Positions 8,708 through 18,700 of a DNA stretch of 25,066 nucleotides are shown in pieces. Numbering within the stretch: the stretch's first letter is position 1; each line of letters begins with the position of its first letter. The translations under genes and the position numbers were made by a program. This DNA is from Chara braunii (Eukaryota; Streptophyta; Charophyceae; Charales; Characeae), in NCBI GenBank assembly GCA_003427395.1, contig BFEA01000056.1:442280-467345 (forward strand). The letters run 5' to 3'. The notes under the pieces were generated by a model. It worked only from the letters and a program-made list of their open reading frames with translations, did not search any database and was not told the DNA's origin.

Positions 8708-10074
8708 GGAAGGACGAAGTCCGACGATGCTACAAGATCTGTAGAGGAGGGGGATTCCTGTCTGCGGTTGTGACCGACGAGGGGCTTGATTCGGCTGGGG
8801 ACTGACTCACGCCGTCGTTCCTTCCTTCGGTCGAGTTGTGGGCAAGGAGGTGGAGAGAGAGAGAGAGTTTGTTCCAACGAGGGGGGGGGGGGGCATGAGA
8901 ATGCGGAAATTGCGAGGAGTAGGTCATCAAGCTGTTTTGCATGTTGATGACCCATTGGGAGATCAAGTTGGGTGATCGATGCGGTGATAGTCAGCGGGCG
9001 GGCGGGTCCGCAAAGGTAGGGTTTTACTTTTCCTTCCCGGAGGACGAGAGGTGGAGTTCCGCTTTGTGTCGATCGTGTCAGTCTGTACCTCAGCCAATGC
9101 TGATCGTCTGCTCGTGACTAAATGCTGAAGTCGTGAGCGCAGATGGAAAACCTGTACAAGGTATAGCAAAAACACGCACGCATCTGCAGTTGTGCTTTGA
9201 ACCTATTTGGGGCCGGGGGGGTTGGGGGGGGGGGGGGGGGGGGGTTGCTGGATGCTGCAAGACATGTACGGGGGAAGAGGTGGTCCCGGATGATGTTCCG
9301 AGCAGGTCAGTTTTGCCGGCAGGTGATAGTCAAAGAATGAGTCGGCGAGATGAAAAACGTTTTTGCTGAGCTCTGCGGGAGTGTGGAGGCGGTCATAGCA
9401 GTTTGAGAATGCAAACTGGGCCCCTATGGCACTGGGCCCATGGGACTGGACCCATGGGCAAGATGTCCCAAAGAAATTTGAATTTGGTCAGTTGAGGGAG
9501 GCAGGCGGGGCAGGGGGAGGGGGGCGGGACGCCGGGAGCGATTGGGAAATTATGCAACTCTGTGTGGGGCTCTGCAAGACTCTGGATATGACCGACGTTG
9601 GAGCCAACGTTTATGCGATTTGATCTGAAGATTCTTTCTACGCTCTTCGGGACTGGAGGAAAGGTGGTTGGCATTGTCAATATTTTCCCAGACGATAGGA
9701 GCGATGCTCTATCGTCCTCCCTTTTTTTTTTTTAAAGTCCTGAAAATGGGATGACCCCTGCTCTCTGACCCTGTGTCAGGAAGCAGTAGTACTGCTTACT
9801 CTTCTGGTCTCAGCTTGATGGGAGTGAAATTGAATTAAGTCAATTTAATTGGTCATGCCTTGGATTAACAAATGCCCACAATGAAATGCTGGAATACCTT
9901 TGAAGCACAACTACAGATTTGGACTGTAGGCTGCTATCCCTTTATATGAAGTGAAAGCTGGTGATGAAGAGTTTTGAAGGCTTTGCTAATCTTTGGAAAT
10001 GTATGTGGCTGACGTCTCTCCGCATGCCAAAAGCTAGGGTAGCGCTAAGGAAGGGAGAAGGAAAAGGAGAGGAA
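8708..10074. other. Unassigned intergenic stretch
   Basis: No exon or RNA gene recognised on either strand. It contains a short (GA)n, poly(G) runs at 8880-8893 and 9223-9244, and a tight pair of CCCATGGG palindromes near 9436-9458. Confidence 0.5.
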
Positions 10075-10111
10075 GATGTGTGTGTGTGTGTGAGCGTGCG
10101 CGCGCACGCAG

Positions 10112-10155
<44 letters not shown>
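10075..10155. repeat. (GT)n / (GC)n / (GA)n compound microsatellite
   Basis: GT repeats from 10078, GCGCGCGC near 10098, and (GA)n at about 10112-10154. From 10156 to 10508 no feature is seen apart from AATAAA at 10308. Confidence 0.9.
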
Positions 10156-10157
<2 letters not shown>

Positions 10158-10532
10158 GGTCTGTGCAGCCGCCATCTATTTTTCCACGGAACTGACGTCT
10201 ATTTCGCAAGGTGAAAAGCTTTGACAGCTGTTCGGCTTGGAATTGTCGATCATTCGGTTCTTCCACCTGGTCATGCTGTGTGTCCCTGTGCAAGACCAGT
10301 GGTGAAAAATAAAGCCATGATTCTTGTCACCTGGTCTGTTTTTCTCATAAGCTGGACATGTTGGTTTGAACTTTGAACTTTGAACCCAAGGTGACTTCTT
10401 TGAGGCTCTTTTCTCTTGTTGGCACTATGGACTTGAGTTTTTTTCTCTTTCTCTCGGCTTCTAAGGTGCCGCAGTGAGCGCTATTGGTGATAATTATTTG
10501 CTCAAAAGTTTTTTTTTTTTTTTTTTTTTTTT

Positions 10533-11007
10533 NNNNNNNNNNNNNNNNNNNNNNNNNNNNNNNNNNNNNNNNNNNNNNNNNNNNNNNNNNNNNNNNNNNN
10601 NNNNNNNNNNNNNNNNNNNNNNNNNNNNNNNNNNNNNNNNNNNNNNNNNNNNNNNNNNNNNNNNNNNNNNNNNNNNNNNNNNNNNNNNNNNNNNNNNNNN
10701 NNNNNNNNNNNNNNNNNNNNNNNNNNNNNNNNNNNNNNNNNNNNNNNNNNNNNNNNNNNNNNNNNNNNNNNNNNNNNNNNNNNNNNNNNNNNNNNNNNNN
10801 NNNNNNNNNNNNNNNNNNNNNNNNNNNNNNNNNNNNNNNNNNNNNNNNNNNNNNNNNNNNNNNNNNNNNNNNNNNNNNNNNNNNNNNNNNNNNNNNNNNN
10901 NNNNNNNNNNNNNNNNNNNNNNNNNNNNNNNNNNNNNNNNNNNNNNNNNNNNNNNNNNNNNNNNNNNNNNNNNNNNNNNNNNNNNNNNNNNNNNNNNNNN
11001 NNNNNNN
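10533..11007. other. Assembly gap (475 N)
   Basis: Run of N preceded by a 24-base poly(T) (10509-10532). Open frames drawn across it are meaningless. Confidence 1.
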
Positions 11008-11042
11008 CGGTGCGGGAGGAGGCGGTGTGCACGGACAATGAC
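11008..11042 (+). other. Misplaced 35-bp copy of 24534-24568
   Basis: Identical over all 35 bases to the DNA just after the satellite (24534-24568). It ends exactly where an adapter begins, so I read it as the far end of a mate-pair molecule and not as local genome sequence. Confidence 0.85.
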
Positions 11043-11075
11043 CTGTCTCTTATACACATCTAGATGTGTATAAGA

Positions 11076-11080
<5 letters not shown>
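11043..11080. other. Nextera mate-pair junction adapter (contamination)
   Basis: CTGTCTCTTATACACATCT followed immediately by its reverse complement AGATGTGTATAAGAGACAG. This is two Tn5 mosaic ends joined tail to tail, the circularisation junction of Nextera mate-pair libraries. It is synthetic, not biological. Confidence 0.97.

Positions 11081-11106
<26 letters not shown>
11081..11106. repeat. (CA)n microsatellite at contig edge
   Basis: CA repeat that begins immediately after the adapter, so its true left extent is unknown. Confidence 0.9.
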
Positions 11107-11107
<1 letters not shown>

Positions 11108-11584
11108 GCGTGCACAGTCCATCCAGAGTGCTAGGGAACTGGTGAAGCCCAGTTCCTCATCTGATGAGTCTGACTTGTTGCTTTCTATGGTTATGTGGAT
11201 GTTGGTACAGAATCTACAGATTCTACAGATTAGCAGATGAGCAGCAATCTTCGACTGAGATTGAGGCAGGTGCAGAAGTTTTTGCAGGGGTGGAGTGAGT
11301 TTTTTTTTCTGAGGCATTGCGCCGCGCAGAGAAGGTAAGAGAATGTTTAGTAGCAGTGTTTTTTTTTTGTTTTTTTTTTTAACTCTCGCGGTTGCTGGAT
11401 TGGGTCACATTGGGGATGATTTCTGAGTTGAGAATGTGTTTGGTTTCAATTTTCCAAATTAGGAAACTTTGTTAAATGGAGTTTTCACCCTAGGGTTACA
11501 AGGCACCCCGGGCCAGGCATCGTGCCAAATCCCGCCCTGCTAAATCAGTCTGGCCACGTCGCTAGGGCAGGTGAAAAGAGGCAG
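11107..11584. other. Unassigned stretch with small hairpins
   Basis: GGAACTGG (11135-11142) and CCAGTTCC (11149-11156) form an 8-bp stem, and AGAATCTACAGATTCT is an inverted repeat near 11210-11225. A minus-strand open frame of 85 codons (11060-11317) starts at an ATG but runs into (CA)n and the adapter, and I recognise no family. Confidence 0.4.
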
Positions 11585-11653
11585 CTTTTTTCTTTTCTTT
11601 TCTTTTCTTTTCTTTTCTTTTCTTTTCTTTTCTTTTCTTTTCTTTTCTTTTCT
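11585..11653. repeat. (CTTTT)n microsatellite, first array
   Basis: About 13 CTTTT pentamers. Confidence 0.95.
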
Positions 11654-11655
11654 TC

Positions 11656-11927
11656 TCTTGTGGTTTAGAAAATAAAATACCATCTCTTTTTTATTTAGGT
11701 ACCAAAGAACCACCGGAATTGTTTAGATAACCTACTCTCCCATTAGGATAGGAAGACGATGAGAACAAAATAACTCTTTAAACCTTATTTAATTTTTATT
11801 TATTGAGAAGGATAATTAGTATATCTATTCTTCGTTTCATTCATAATGAATAACATAATTTTTCGAAAATCAATTAATATAAAATATAAAAATAAAATAT
11901 TGATGAATAGAAAATATAGAATTGTCT
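11656..11927. other. AT-rich island between two (CTTTT)n arrays
   Basis: About 270 bp with markedly higher A+T than its surroundings and no frame of note. The composition would suit an organellar fragment or an AT-rich element. I cannot identify it. Confidence 0.5.
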
Positions 11928-12027
11928 TTTCTTTTCTTTTCTTTTCTTTTCTTTTCTTTTCTTTTCTTTTCTTTTCTTTTCTTTTCTTTTCTTTTTCCGG
12001 CATTGCATTGCATTGCATTGCACTGCA
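11928..12027. repeat. (CTTTT)n second array followed by (CATTG)n
   Basis: CTTTT pentamers to about 11994, then GGCATTGCATTGCATTGCAT with four to five CATTG units at 12000-12020. From 12028 to 12354 no feature is seen. Confidence 0.9.
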
Positions 12028-12354
12028 TCGATCTGGGAACATTTCTGCACCATCAAATTCCATCCCGAGTCTGAGTTCTTTTTCGTTTTCCTGGTTTAGT
12101 GTTAAGAAGAAGGAAGGGGGGAGAAGGTGGGAACGTGTGGGGGGGAAGGAGGTAGCGGAGGGCATGAATGGAGTTTTCTAGTCTCAATTCAATTCCCTAT
12201 CTTTGTTTCCATTACCCTCCATGTACTCGATAAAGCCGCGCGGCAAGACAACGAGGGCATACCCGTATGTGGATGTGATTGCGTTCAGATGCATGCAGGA
12301 TAAGATGAATTCCAGTCAGATACATCAACGAAAGTCCTAACGTGAGTACTCTTT

Positions 12355-12401
12355 GAGAAGAAGAAATAGAAGAAGAAGAAGATGAAGAAGAAGATGATGA
12401 T
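12355..12401. repeat. (GAA)n / (GAT)n trinucleotide tract
   Basis: Imperfect GAA triplets ending in GATGATGAT. The following 12402-12670 holds only GAACCACCAGTAC at 12508-12520, a possible solo family A end. Confidence 0.85.
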
Positions 12402-12670
12402 ACCTCAAGCATAAGATTAATAAAGTCAGTCTTCAGGTCTCTACTCCCTCTTCTGTCTCCAAGCTCTTCTCCACCCCAAGCACTACCTCAAAATGTCGTC
12501 GGCGTCTGAACCACCAGTACTCCTTTCCCAACTATTTTTCAGAGACGCGGCTCATTATAAATTTCATCAGCGGCCGTTGTCGCATTTCGGTTCTCCGAGA
12601 GTTGCAGTGTCGGGTGCGCGGCCGATGTGTGGGCGACTCATTACACACCCCTCCTCTGCACAGCCCCTTG

Positions 12671-12780
12671 CTACCTTCTTCATCTGAATACAACGTACAG
12701 TCGTTGGATCTGTATTTGGGCCGTCTTTCAGTCAAATGCACCAATAACGATGGTATGTTATGTTCGAGTGAAGAAGGCAG
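12671..12780. mobile_element. Miniature inverted-repeat element, family B
   Basis: CTACCTTCTTCATCTGAAT (12671-12689) pairs imperfectly with GTTCGAGTGAAGAAGGCAG (12762-12780). The interior CTGTATTTGGGCCGTCTTTCAGTC is shared with the copy at 14146. Length is 110 bp, no coding capacity. Confidence 0.7.
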
Positions 12781-12991
12781 GGCACAATGGCACTCTCCAA
12801 ACTATTCCACTCTGCAAGATGAACACCAGATATGGCAGTGCAGGCTGCTTGGAGTAGTGCACTGCCTCCCTCCTCATTCCCGATCATCGACAGGTGATGT
12901 CTTGTGTGAGCTCCTCTTTCTTAGCACAGGTCATTGCATCTCTCTGTACACTTGCTATGGTGGATCGTCGTCGTCTTCTCCTAACTAGCTA

Positions 12992-12997
12992 TGGCTG

Positions 12998-13063
<66 letters not shown>
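12992..13063. repeat. (CT)n microsatellite
   Basis: About 36 CT units, with a shorter run at 13087-13100. From 13101 to 13530 nothing else is seen apart from a poly(T) run near 13347-13368. Confidence 0.95.
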
Positions 13064-13066
<3 letters not shown>

Positions 13067-13530
13067 TGTACTGGAACCGCTCCAGTTCTCTCTCTCTCTC
13101 TTGTACTTGAAACTTCTCCAGGACAATGCGCTATGCAGAATAAGCAAGGATGGGGAAGAGGCTGGCTTGTCTTGTGTGCACTGACCTGGCCTGCCTCCTC
13201 TCGACCCGAAGGAAGGGCTGAGTTTCGCTTGTGTGAGGAACTGAGATGCAGCCACGTTTTGATGCTCACTGCCTATTCCGTTTACCTCCGAGCCCTTGGA
13301 TTGGTGTGCGAGCTACGGCCTGGGTTGACTTTTGAGGGATTAGATCTTTTTTTTTTTTTTTTTTTTTTAACAGCAGTAAAAAATTTTGGTTGACCTCTGA
13401 AGGTTTTGACTGCTGTTGACTTTTCTTGCGCCTGGGCTGACTTTTCCAGCCCTGTTTGCAGTACAGTTTGGACGCTGTACGCTATAGCTATCTACCTCGG
13501 AAGAGTCGTCGGAACTTATAGACGTGCTCA

Positions 13531-13647
13531 TACCGTCTTGACCGGAACAGAGCCACCGGTCATTCTTTTTTGCCTGTATCAAGACCGAAAGGTGGTCCAG
13601 GTACGGCTATAATAATTACCGCGCACTCTATTCTGACGAAGTCGTTA
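13531..13647. mobile_element. Degraded family B element or left arm of a larger one
   Basis: TACCGTCTTGACCGGAAC at 13531 is a family B left end. CTATTCTGACGAAGTCGTTA ending at 13647 is a poor right end. GTTCTATTCCGGTGAAGACGGTAG at 14053-14076 pairs better with the left arm, so the true element may be 13531-14076, split by the two elements between. Confidence 0.45.
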
Positions 13648-13652
13648 GGACC

Positions 13653-13850
13653 TTAAAACCACCGGTACACTGCACATCGTCCCGCGCGTGTCATCACGAA
13701 ACCCGCACCATCACTTCGGAGGCCGCGGACTGATTTTTTTTTTCAACGGCGCCCCATGGCGCCGTGCGGCCCCTGCGAGTTTTGCTTGTGGCGACAAAAA
13801 AAACTTTCTGCAAGACTGGGGCCGACGGGTCGTGTACTTGCGGCTCAAGG
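13653..13850. mobile_element. Miniature inverted-repeat element, family A, diverged copy
   Basis: The left end TTAAAACCACCGGTACAC and right end GACTGGGGCCGACGGGTCGTGTACTTGCGG match family A in order and spacing, and CGGAGGCCGC in the interior recurs in the copy at 1343. The right TTAA has decayed. GTAAGTAAGG follows at 13851 and looks like a splice donor, but no coding exon supports it. Confidence 0.6.
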
Positions 13851-13864
13851 TAAGTAAGGGCGTT

Positions 13865-14018
13865 GCTGCACGGCACGCGAAACGAAAAACGAAACGAATG
13901 AATCTTCCCACAGAAAATGGCCATGTTCGTCGGTTTGCTATAAATGGTAACGAGTGTATTTTGCCACCTTTGTTGGGCAGATGCACTCGTTTCGTTTTCG
14001 TTTCGTGTGCCGTGCGGC
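13865..14018. mobile_element. Third type of inverted-repeat element
   Basis: Arms of 35-36 bp (13865-13900 and 13984-14018) pair with three substitutions and one single-base indel. The outer part reads GCTGCACGGCAC and the inner part is rich in GAAACGAAAAACG. The 83-bp loop is unrelated to families A and B. No target-site duplication is evident. Confidence 0.65.
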
Positions 14019-14145
14019 GAGACCCTAAGACTTTTGATCCCGGCAGGCGGACGTTCTATTCCGGTGAAGACGGTAGTGTGATGGCTGTTTTGGACTAAGT
14101 GTGGCTTGATTGGACCTTGGGCTATAAGTATGGTCTGGGCTTAGC

Positions 14146-14277
14146 CTACCTTCTTCCGCCGAATATAACGTACGCCGTACGGTCATTATAGCTGTATTTG
14201 GGCCAACTGTCAGTCTAGAATCTAGATGCCAGCTATAATGATAATGACCGTTCGTTGTTTTCGGGGGAAGAAGGTAG
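14146..14277. mobile_element. Miniature inverted-repeat element, family B, well preserved
   Basis: CTACCTTCTTCCGCCGAA at 14146-14163 pairs with TTCGGGGGAAGAAGGTAG at 14260-14277. Inside, GGTCATTATAGCTG pairs with CAGCTATAATGATAATGACC, so nearly the whole 132 bp can fold into one hairpin. Confidence 0.8.
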
Positions 14278-14465
14278 TGGAAAGTGCGGTGTGAATGTGT
14301 CTCTCATTTGCTTTGCGACTTTGAAATTTGGATTTTCTTTTTTTTTTCGTGTGTGGTAGTTTTCGCAACGCTTCAGGTAGTTGGCGGTCTAGAATTTTTT
14401 TTTTCAATGATAAATAAATTTATAAATTTAAATAAAATCAATCGGCTAATCGTTTCCGTTTTCAG

Positions 14466-14551
14466 AAAAAAAAGCCGCCCGCTCCGCTACACATGTGAGG
14501 AGTGTGGGACTGTGCATAAAAGTGCAAAACCATGGGCCGCACTCCACTACG
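14466..14551 (+). CDS. Weak exon candidate with a Cys-x2-Cys motif
   Basis: A good acceptor context (CTAAT at 14444-14448, then GTTTCCGTTTTCAG) and a good donor (ACG|GTAAGT) bound 86 bp whose open frame includes YTCEECGTVH...PWAALHYG. The CxxC followed by His and Trp is reminiscent of BED-type or other small zinc fingers from transposases, but the spacing does not fit a standard pattern. No neighbouring exon is recognised, so this may be chance. Confidence 0.2.
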
Positions 14552-15079
14552 GTAAGTCGACGTTTGACACGTATTGAGACTGTTCTGTGGACAAGATACA
14601 TTTGGGCTTTTGGACTTTTCAAACCCATCGATTGTGTATTGGGACTGTGACCATCGCCCGAGATAACGGGAGCGAGGCACAGCGATAGAACTAGTTGAAA
14701 GTAAAAATGATGGCGCTCTCCAGCTATCGTTGGATTGTATTGCTCCTCATTGTACGGCTCATCTTCATTTCGTCTGTATCTGGCCGTTTCTTAGCTGTAA
14801 AATACAGAGATCAATGGTCAGGAAACAGAGAAGGTGGACTGTGAGAAACAAAGGCAAGATTAGAGATCGTCGGCACCAGTGACCTGGTGAAACTTTCAAA
14901 ACGACGCAAGATCGCGCACGGTTGGCAGGATATGTTGATGCTCTGTTATCACGATGATGAACTCGGCCAAGAAACGCGGCTAAGTTCATGCAAACTTTGC
15001 ATTGGCAATGCATCTTTACATCCCAGTCGCCCAAGTAGTTGAAATGAGTGATGCATCCACGATGATAGTTCATCTGAAG
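14552..15079. other. Unassigned stretch
   Basis: No exon, RNA or repeat recognised on either strand. Confidence 0.5.
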
Positions 15080-15345
15080 ATTCTCACCTCTCCGGTTTCC
15101 ACCTCTCCTCACCTCCTCACTCATTTCTCCACTTCCCAATCTTCCCCATCCTTCCACTTTCCCACCTCCCCATCTCCCTATCCCTCCAGTTTCCGACCTC
15201 CCCCGTCTCCCCATCCCTACATTTTTCAGATGTCTCTGGACCTCCTAATAGTCCCAATACATTCAAAAATGTTTGAATAGTCTGAATGTATCCTCACCTC
15301 TCCGTCTCCCGGTCACTTCACCTCCCTTCTCCTCGCCTCTTCGCC
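15080..15345. repeat. Pyrimidine-rich CTCCCCATCC-type minisatellite with an embedded hairpin
   Basis: Words such as CACCTCTCC, CCCATCTCCC and TCCCCATCC recur at 15086-15228 and again from 15291. Between them ATACATTCA (15257-15265) and TGAATGTAT (15283-15291) form a stem, overlapping a tighter ATTCAAA/TTTGAAT hairpin (15261-15278). The next 365 bp (15346-15710) show nothing else. Confidence 0.65.
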
Positions 15346-15710
15346 AGCAGCTGCCTTTTGCTCTCCTTTTTTGCATGGGCTTGTTATAGGCGAGACGTTG
15401 AGCAATGAAACTCTAGATAATGTCATATGTCTCTCTGTGTCTTTAATATTCTATTATATATACCAACTTATTTGAAAAAAAAACAATGAAGAAAGTTAAT
15501 TGTTTCAGTGTGATCTTCATGTTTGTCGTGTGGGCAAATGGTCCCGTACTTTGTTTTCCGCATGACTCTGCAACCCAGTACTTTGTTTTCCGTGTTGTTT
15601 GTGGAGGGATTCCTGGCCTCCCCCTTTGTGAGGATGAAATGTGCTTGTTTTGCGAAGTGGCTTTTTTTTTCTTTTTTTTTTTAGTTCATAGATGTGTGAC
15701 ACTGTGGGCC

Positions 15711-18700
15711 AAACTCCGATGAAACAGTTTGTCACAGCCCCTCGTTTGTCGTCCTCTTCTCCCTCCCTCCCTCTCTGCCTACAGTTTACCGGGCAGCTCT
15801 GTTTGACTATGTATATATATAATATATATATGAGTCGGTGAAACTCCGACGAAACAGTTTGTCACAGCCCCTCGTTTGTCGTCCTCTTCTCCCTCCCTCC
15901 CTCTCTGCCTACAGTTTACCGGGCAGCTCTGTTTGACTATGTATATATATAATATATATATGAGTCGGTGAAACTCCGACGAAACAGTTTGTCACAGCCC
16001 CTCGTTTGTCGTCCTCTTCTCCCTCCCTCCCTCTCTGCCTACAGTTTACCGGGCAGCTCTGTTTGACTATGTATATATATAATATATATATGAGTCGGTG
16101 AAACTCCGACGAAACAGTTTGTCACAGCCCCTCGTTTGTCGTCCTCTTCTCCCTCCCTCCCTCTCTGCCTACAGTTTACCGGGCAGCTCTGTTTGACTAT
16201 GTATATATATAATATATATATGAGTCGGTGAAACTCCGACGAAACAGTTTGTCACAGCCCCTCGTTTGTCGTCCTCTTCTCCCTCCCTCCCTCTCTGCCT
16301 ACAGTTTACCGGGCAGCTCTGTTTGACTATGTATATATATAATATATATATGAGTCGGTGAAACTCCGACGAAACAGTTTGTCACAGCCCCTCGTTTGTC
16401 GTCCTCTTCTCCCTCCCTCCCTCTCTGCCTACAGTTTACCGGGCAGCTCTGTTTGACTATGTATATATATAATATATATATGAGTCGGTGAAACTCCGAC
16501 GAAACAGTTTGTCACAGCCCCTCGTTTGTCGTCCTCTTCTCCCTCCCTCCCTCTCTGCCTACAGTTTACCGGGCAGCTCTGTTTGACTATGTATATATAT
16601 AATATATATATGAGTCGGTGAAACTCCGACGAAACAGTTTGTCACAGCCCCTCGTTTGTCGTCCTCTTCTCCCTCCCTCCCTCTCTGCCTACAGTTTACC
16701 GGGCAGCTCTGTTTGACTATGTATATATATAATATATATATGAGTCGGTGAAACTCCGACGAAACAGTTTGTCACAGCCCCTCGTTTGTCGTCCTCTTCT
16801 CCCTCCCTCCCTCTCTGCCTACAGTTTACCGGGCAGCTCTGTTTGACTATGTATATATATAATATATATATGAGTCGGTGAAACTCCGACGAAACAGTTT
16901 GTCACAGCCCCTCGTTTGTCGTCCTCTTCTCCCTCCCTCCCTCTCTGCCTACAGTTTACCGGGCAGCTCTGTTTGACTATGTATATATATAATATATATA
17001 TGAGTCGGTGAAACTCCGACGAAACAGTTTGTCACAGCCCCTCGTTTGTCGTCCTCTTCTCCCTCCCTCCCTCTCTGCCTACAGTTTACCGGGCAGCTCT
17101 GTTTGACTATGTATATATATAATATATATATGAGTCGGTGAAACTCCGACGAAACAGTTTGTCACAGCCCCTCGTTTGTCGTCCTCTTCTCCCTCCCTCC
17201 CTCTCTGCCTACAGTTTACCGGGCAGCTCTGTTTGACTATGTATATATATAATATATATATGAGTCGGTGAAACTCCGACGAAACAGTTTGTCACAGCCC
17301 CTCGTTTGTCGTCCTCTTCTCCCTCCCTCCCTCTCTGCCTACAGTTTACCGGGCAGCTCTGTTTGACTATGTATATATATAATATATATATGAGTCGGTG
17401 AAACTCCGACGAAACAGTTTGTCACAGCCCCTCGTTTGTCGTCCTCTTCTCCCTCCCTCCCTCTCTGCCTACAGTTTACCGGGCAGCTCTGTTTGACTAT
17501 GTATATATATAATATATATATGAGTCGGTGAAACTCCGACGAAACAGTTTGTCACAGCCCCTCGTTTGTCGTCCTCTTCTCCCTCCCTCCCTCTCTGCCT
17601 ACAGTTTACCGGGCAGCTCTGTTTGACTATGTATATATATAATATATATATGAGTCGGTGAAACTCCGACGAAACAGTTTGTCACAGCCCCTCGTTTGTC
17701 GTCCTCTTCTCCCTCCCTCCCTCTCTGCCTACAGTTTACCGGGCAGCTCTGTTTGACTATGTATATATATAATATATATATGAGTCGGTGAAACTCCGAC
17801 GAAACAGTTTGTCACAGCCCCTCGTTTGTCGTCCTCTTCTCCCTCCCTCCCTCTCTGCCTACAGTTTACCGGGCAGCTCTGTTTGACTATGTATATATAT
17901 AATATATATATGAGTCGGTGAAACTCCGACGAAACAGTTTGTCACAGCCCCTCGTTTGTCGTCCTCTTCTCCCTCCCTCCCTCTCTGCCTACAGTTTACC
18001 GGGCAGCTCTGTTTGACTATGTATATATATAATATATATATGAGTCGGTGAAACTCCGACGAAACAGTTTGTCACAGCCCCTCGTTTGTCGTCCTCTTCT
18101 CCCTCCCTCCCTCTCTGCCTACAGTTTACCGGGCAGCTCTGTTTGACTATGTATATATATAATATATATATGAGTCGGTGAAACTCCGACGAAACAGTTT
18201 GTCACAGCCCCTCGTTTGTCGTCCTCTTCTCCCTCCCTCCCTCTCTGCCTACAGTTTACCGGGCAGCTCTGTTTGACTATGTATATATATAATATATATA
18301 TGAGTCGGTGAAACTCCGACGAAACAGTTTGTCACAGCCCCTCGTTTGTCGTCCTCTTCTCCCTCCCTCCCTCTCTGCCTACAGTTTACCGGGCAGCTCT
18401 GTTTGACTATGTATATATATAATATATATATGAGTCGGTGAAACTCCGACGAAACAGTTTGTCACAGCCCCTCGTTTGTCGTCCTCTTCTCCCTCCCTCC
18501 CTCTCTGCCTACAGTTTACCGGGCAGCTCTGTTTGACTATGTATATATATAATATATATATGAGTCGGTGAAACTCCGACGAAACAGTTTGTCACAGCCC
18601 CTCGTTTGTCGTCCTCTTCTCCCTCCCTCCCTCTCTGCCTACAGTTTACCGGGCAGCTCTGTTTGACTATGTATATATATAATATATATATGAGTCGGTG

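Noticed and set aside
11043-11080. Perfect 38-bp palindrome as a natural transposon end or terminator.
   Set aside because: It is exactly the commercial Tn5 mosaic-end junction, so the artefact explanation is sufficient.
10474-11105. Long open frames spanning 10474-11105 on both strands.
   Set aside because: They consist mostly of N, with poly(T) and adapter sequence at the ends.
11161-11240. CTGATGAGTC at 11161 and CAGATGAGCAG near 11234 as further hammerhead cores.
   Set aside because: No stem II partner and no GAAAC follow at a suitable distance.
12493-12687. Possible gene start ATGTCGTCGGCGTCTGAACC.
   Set aside because: The frame runs straight into a solo family A end and a family B element and shows no homology.
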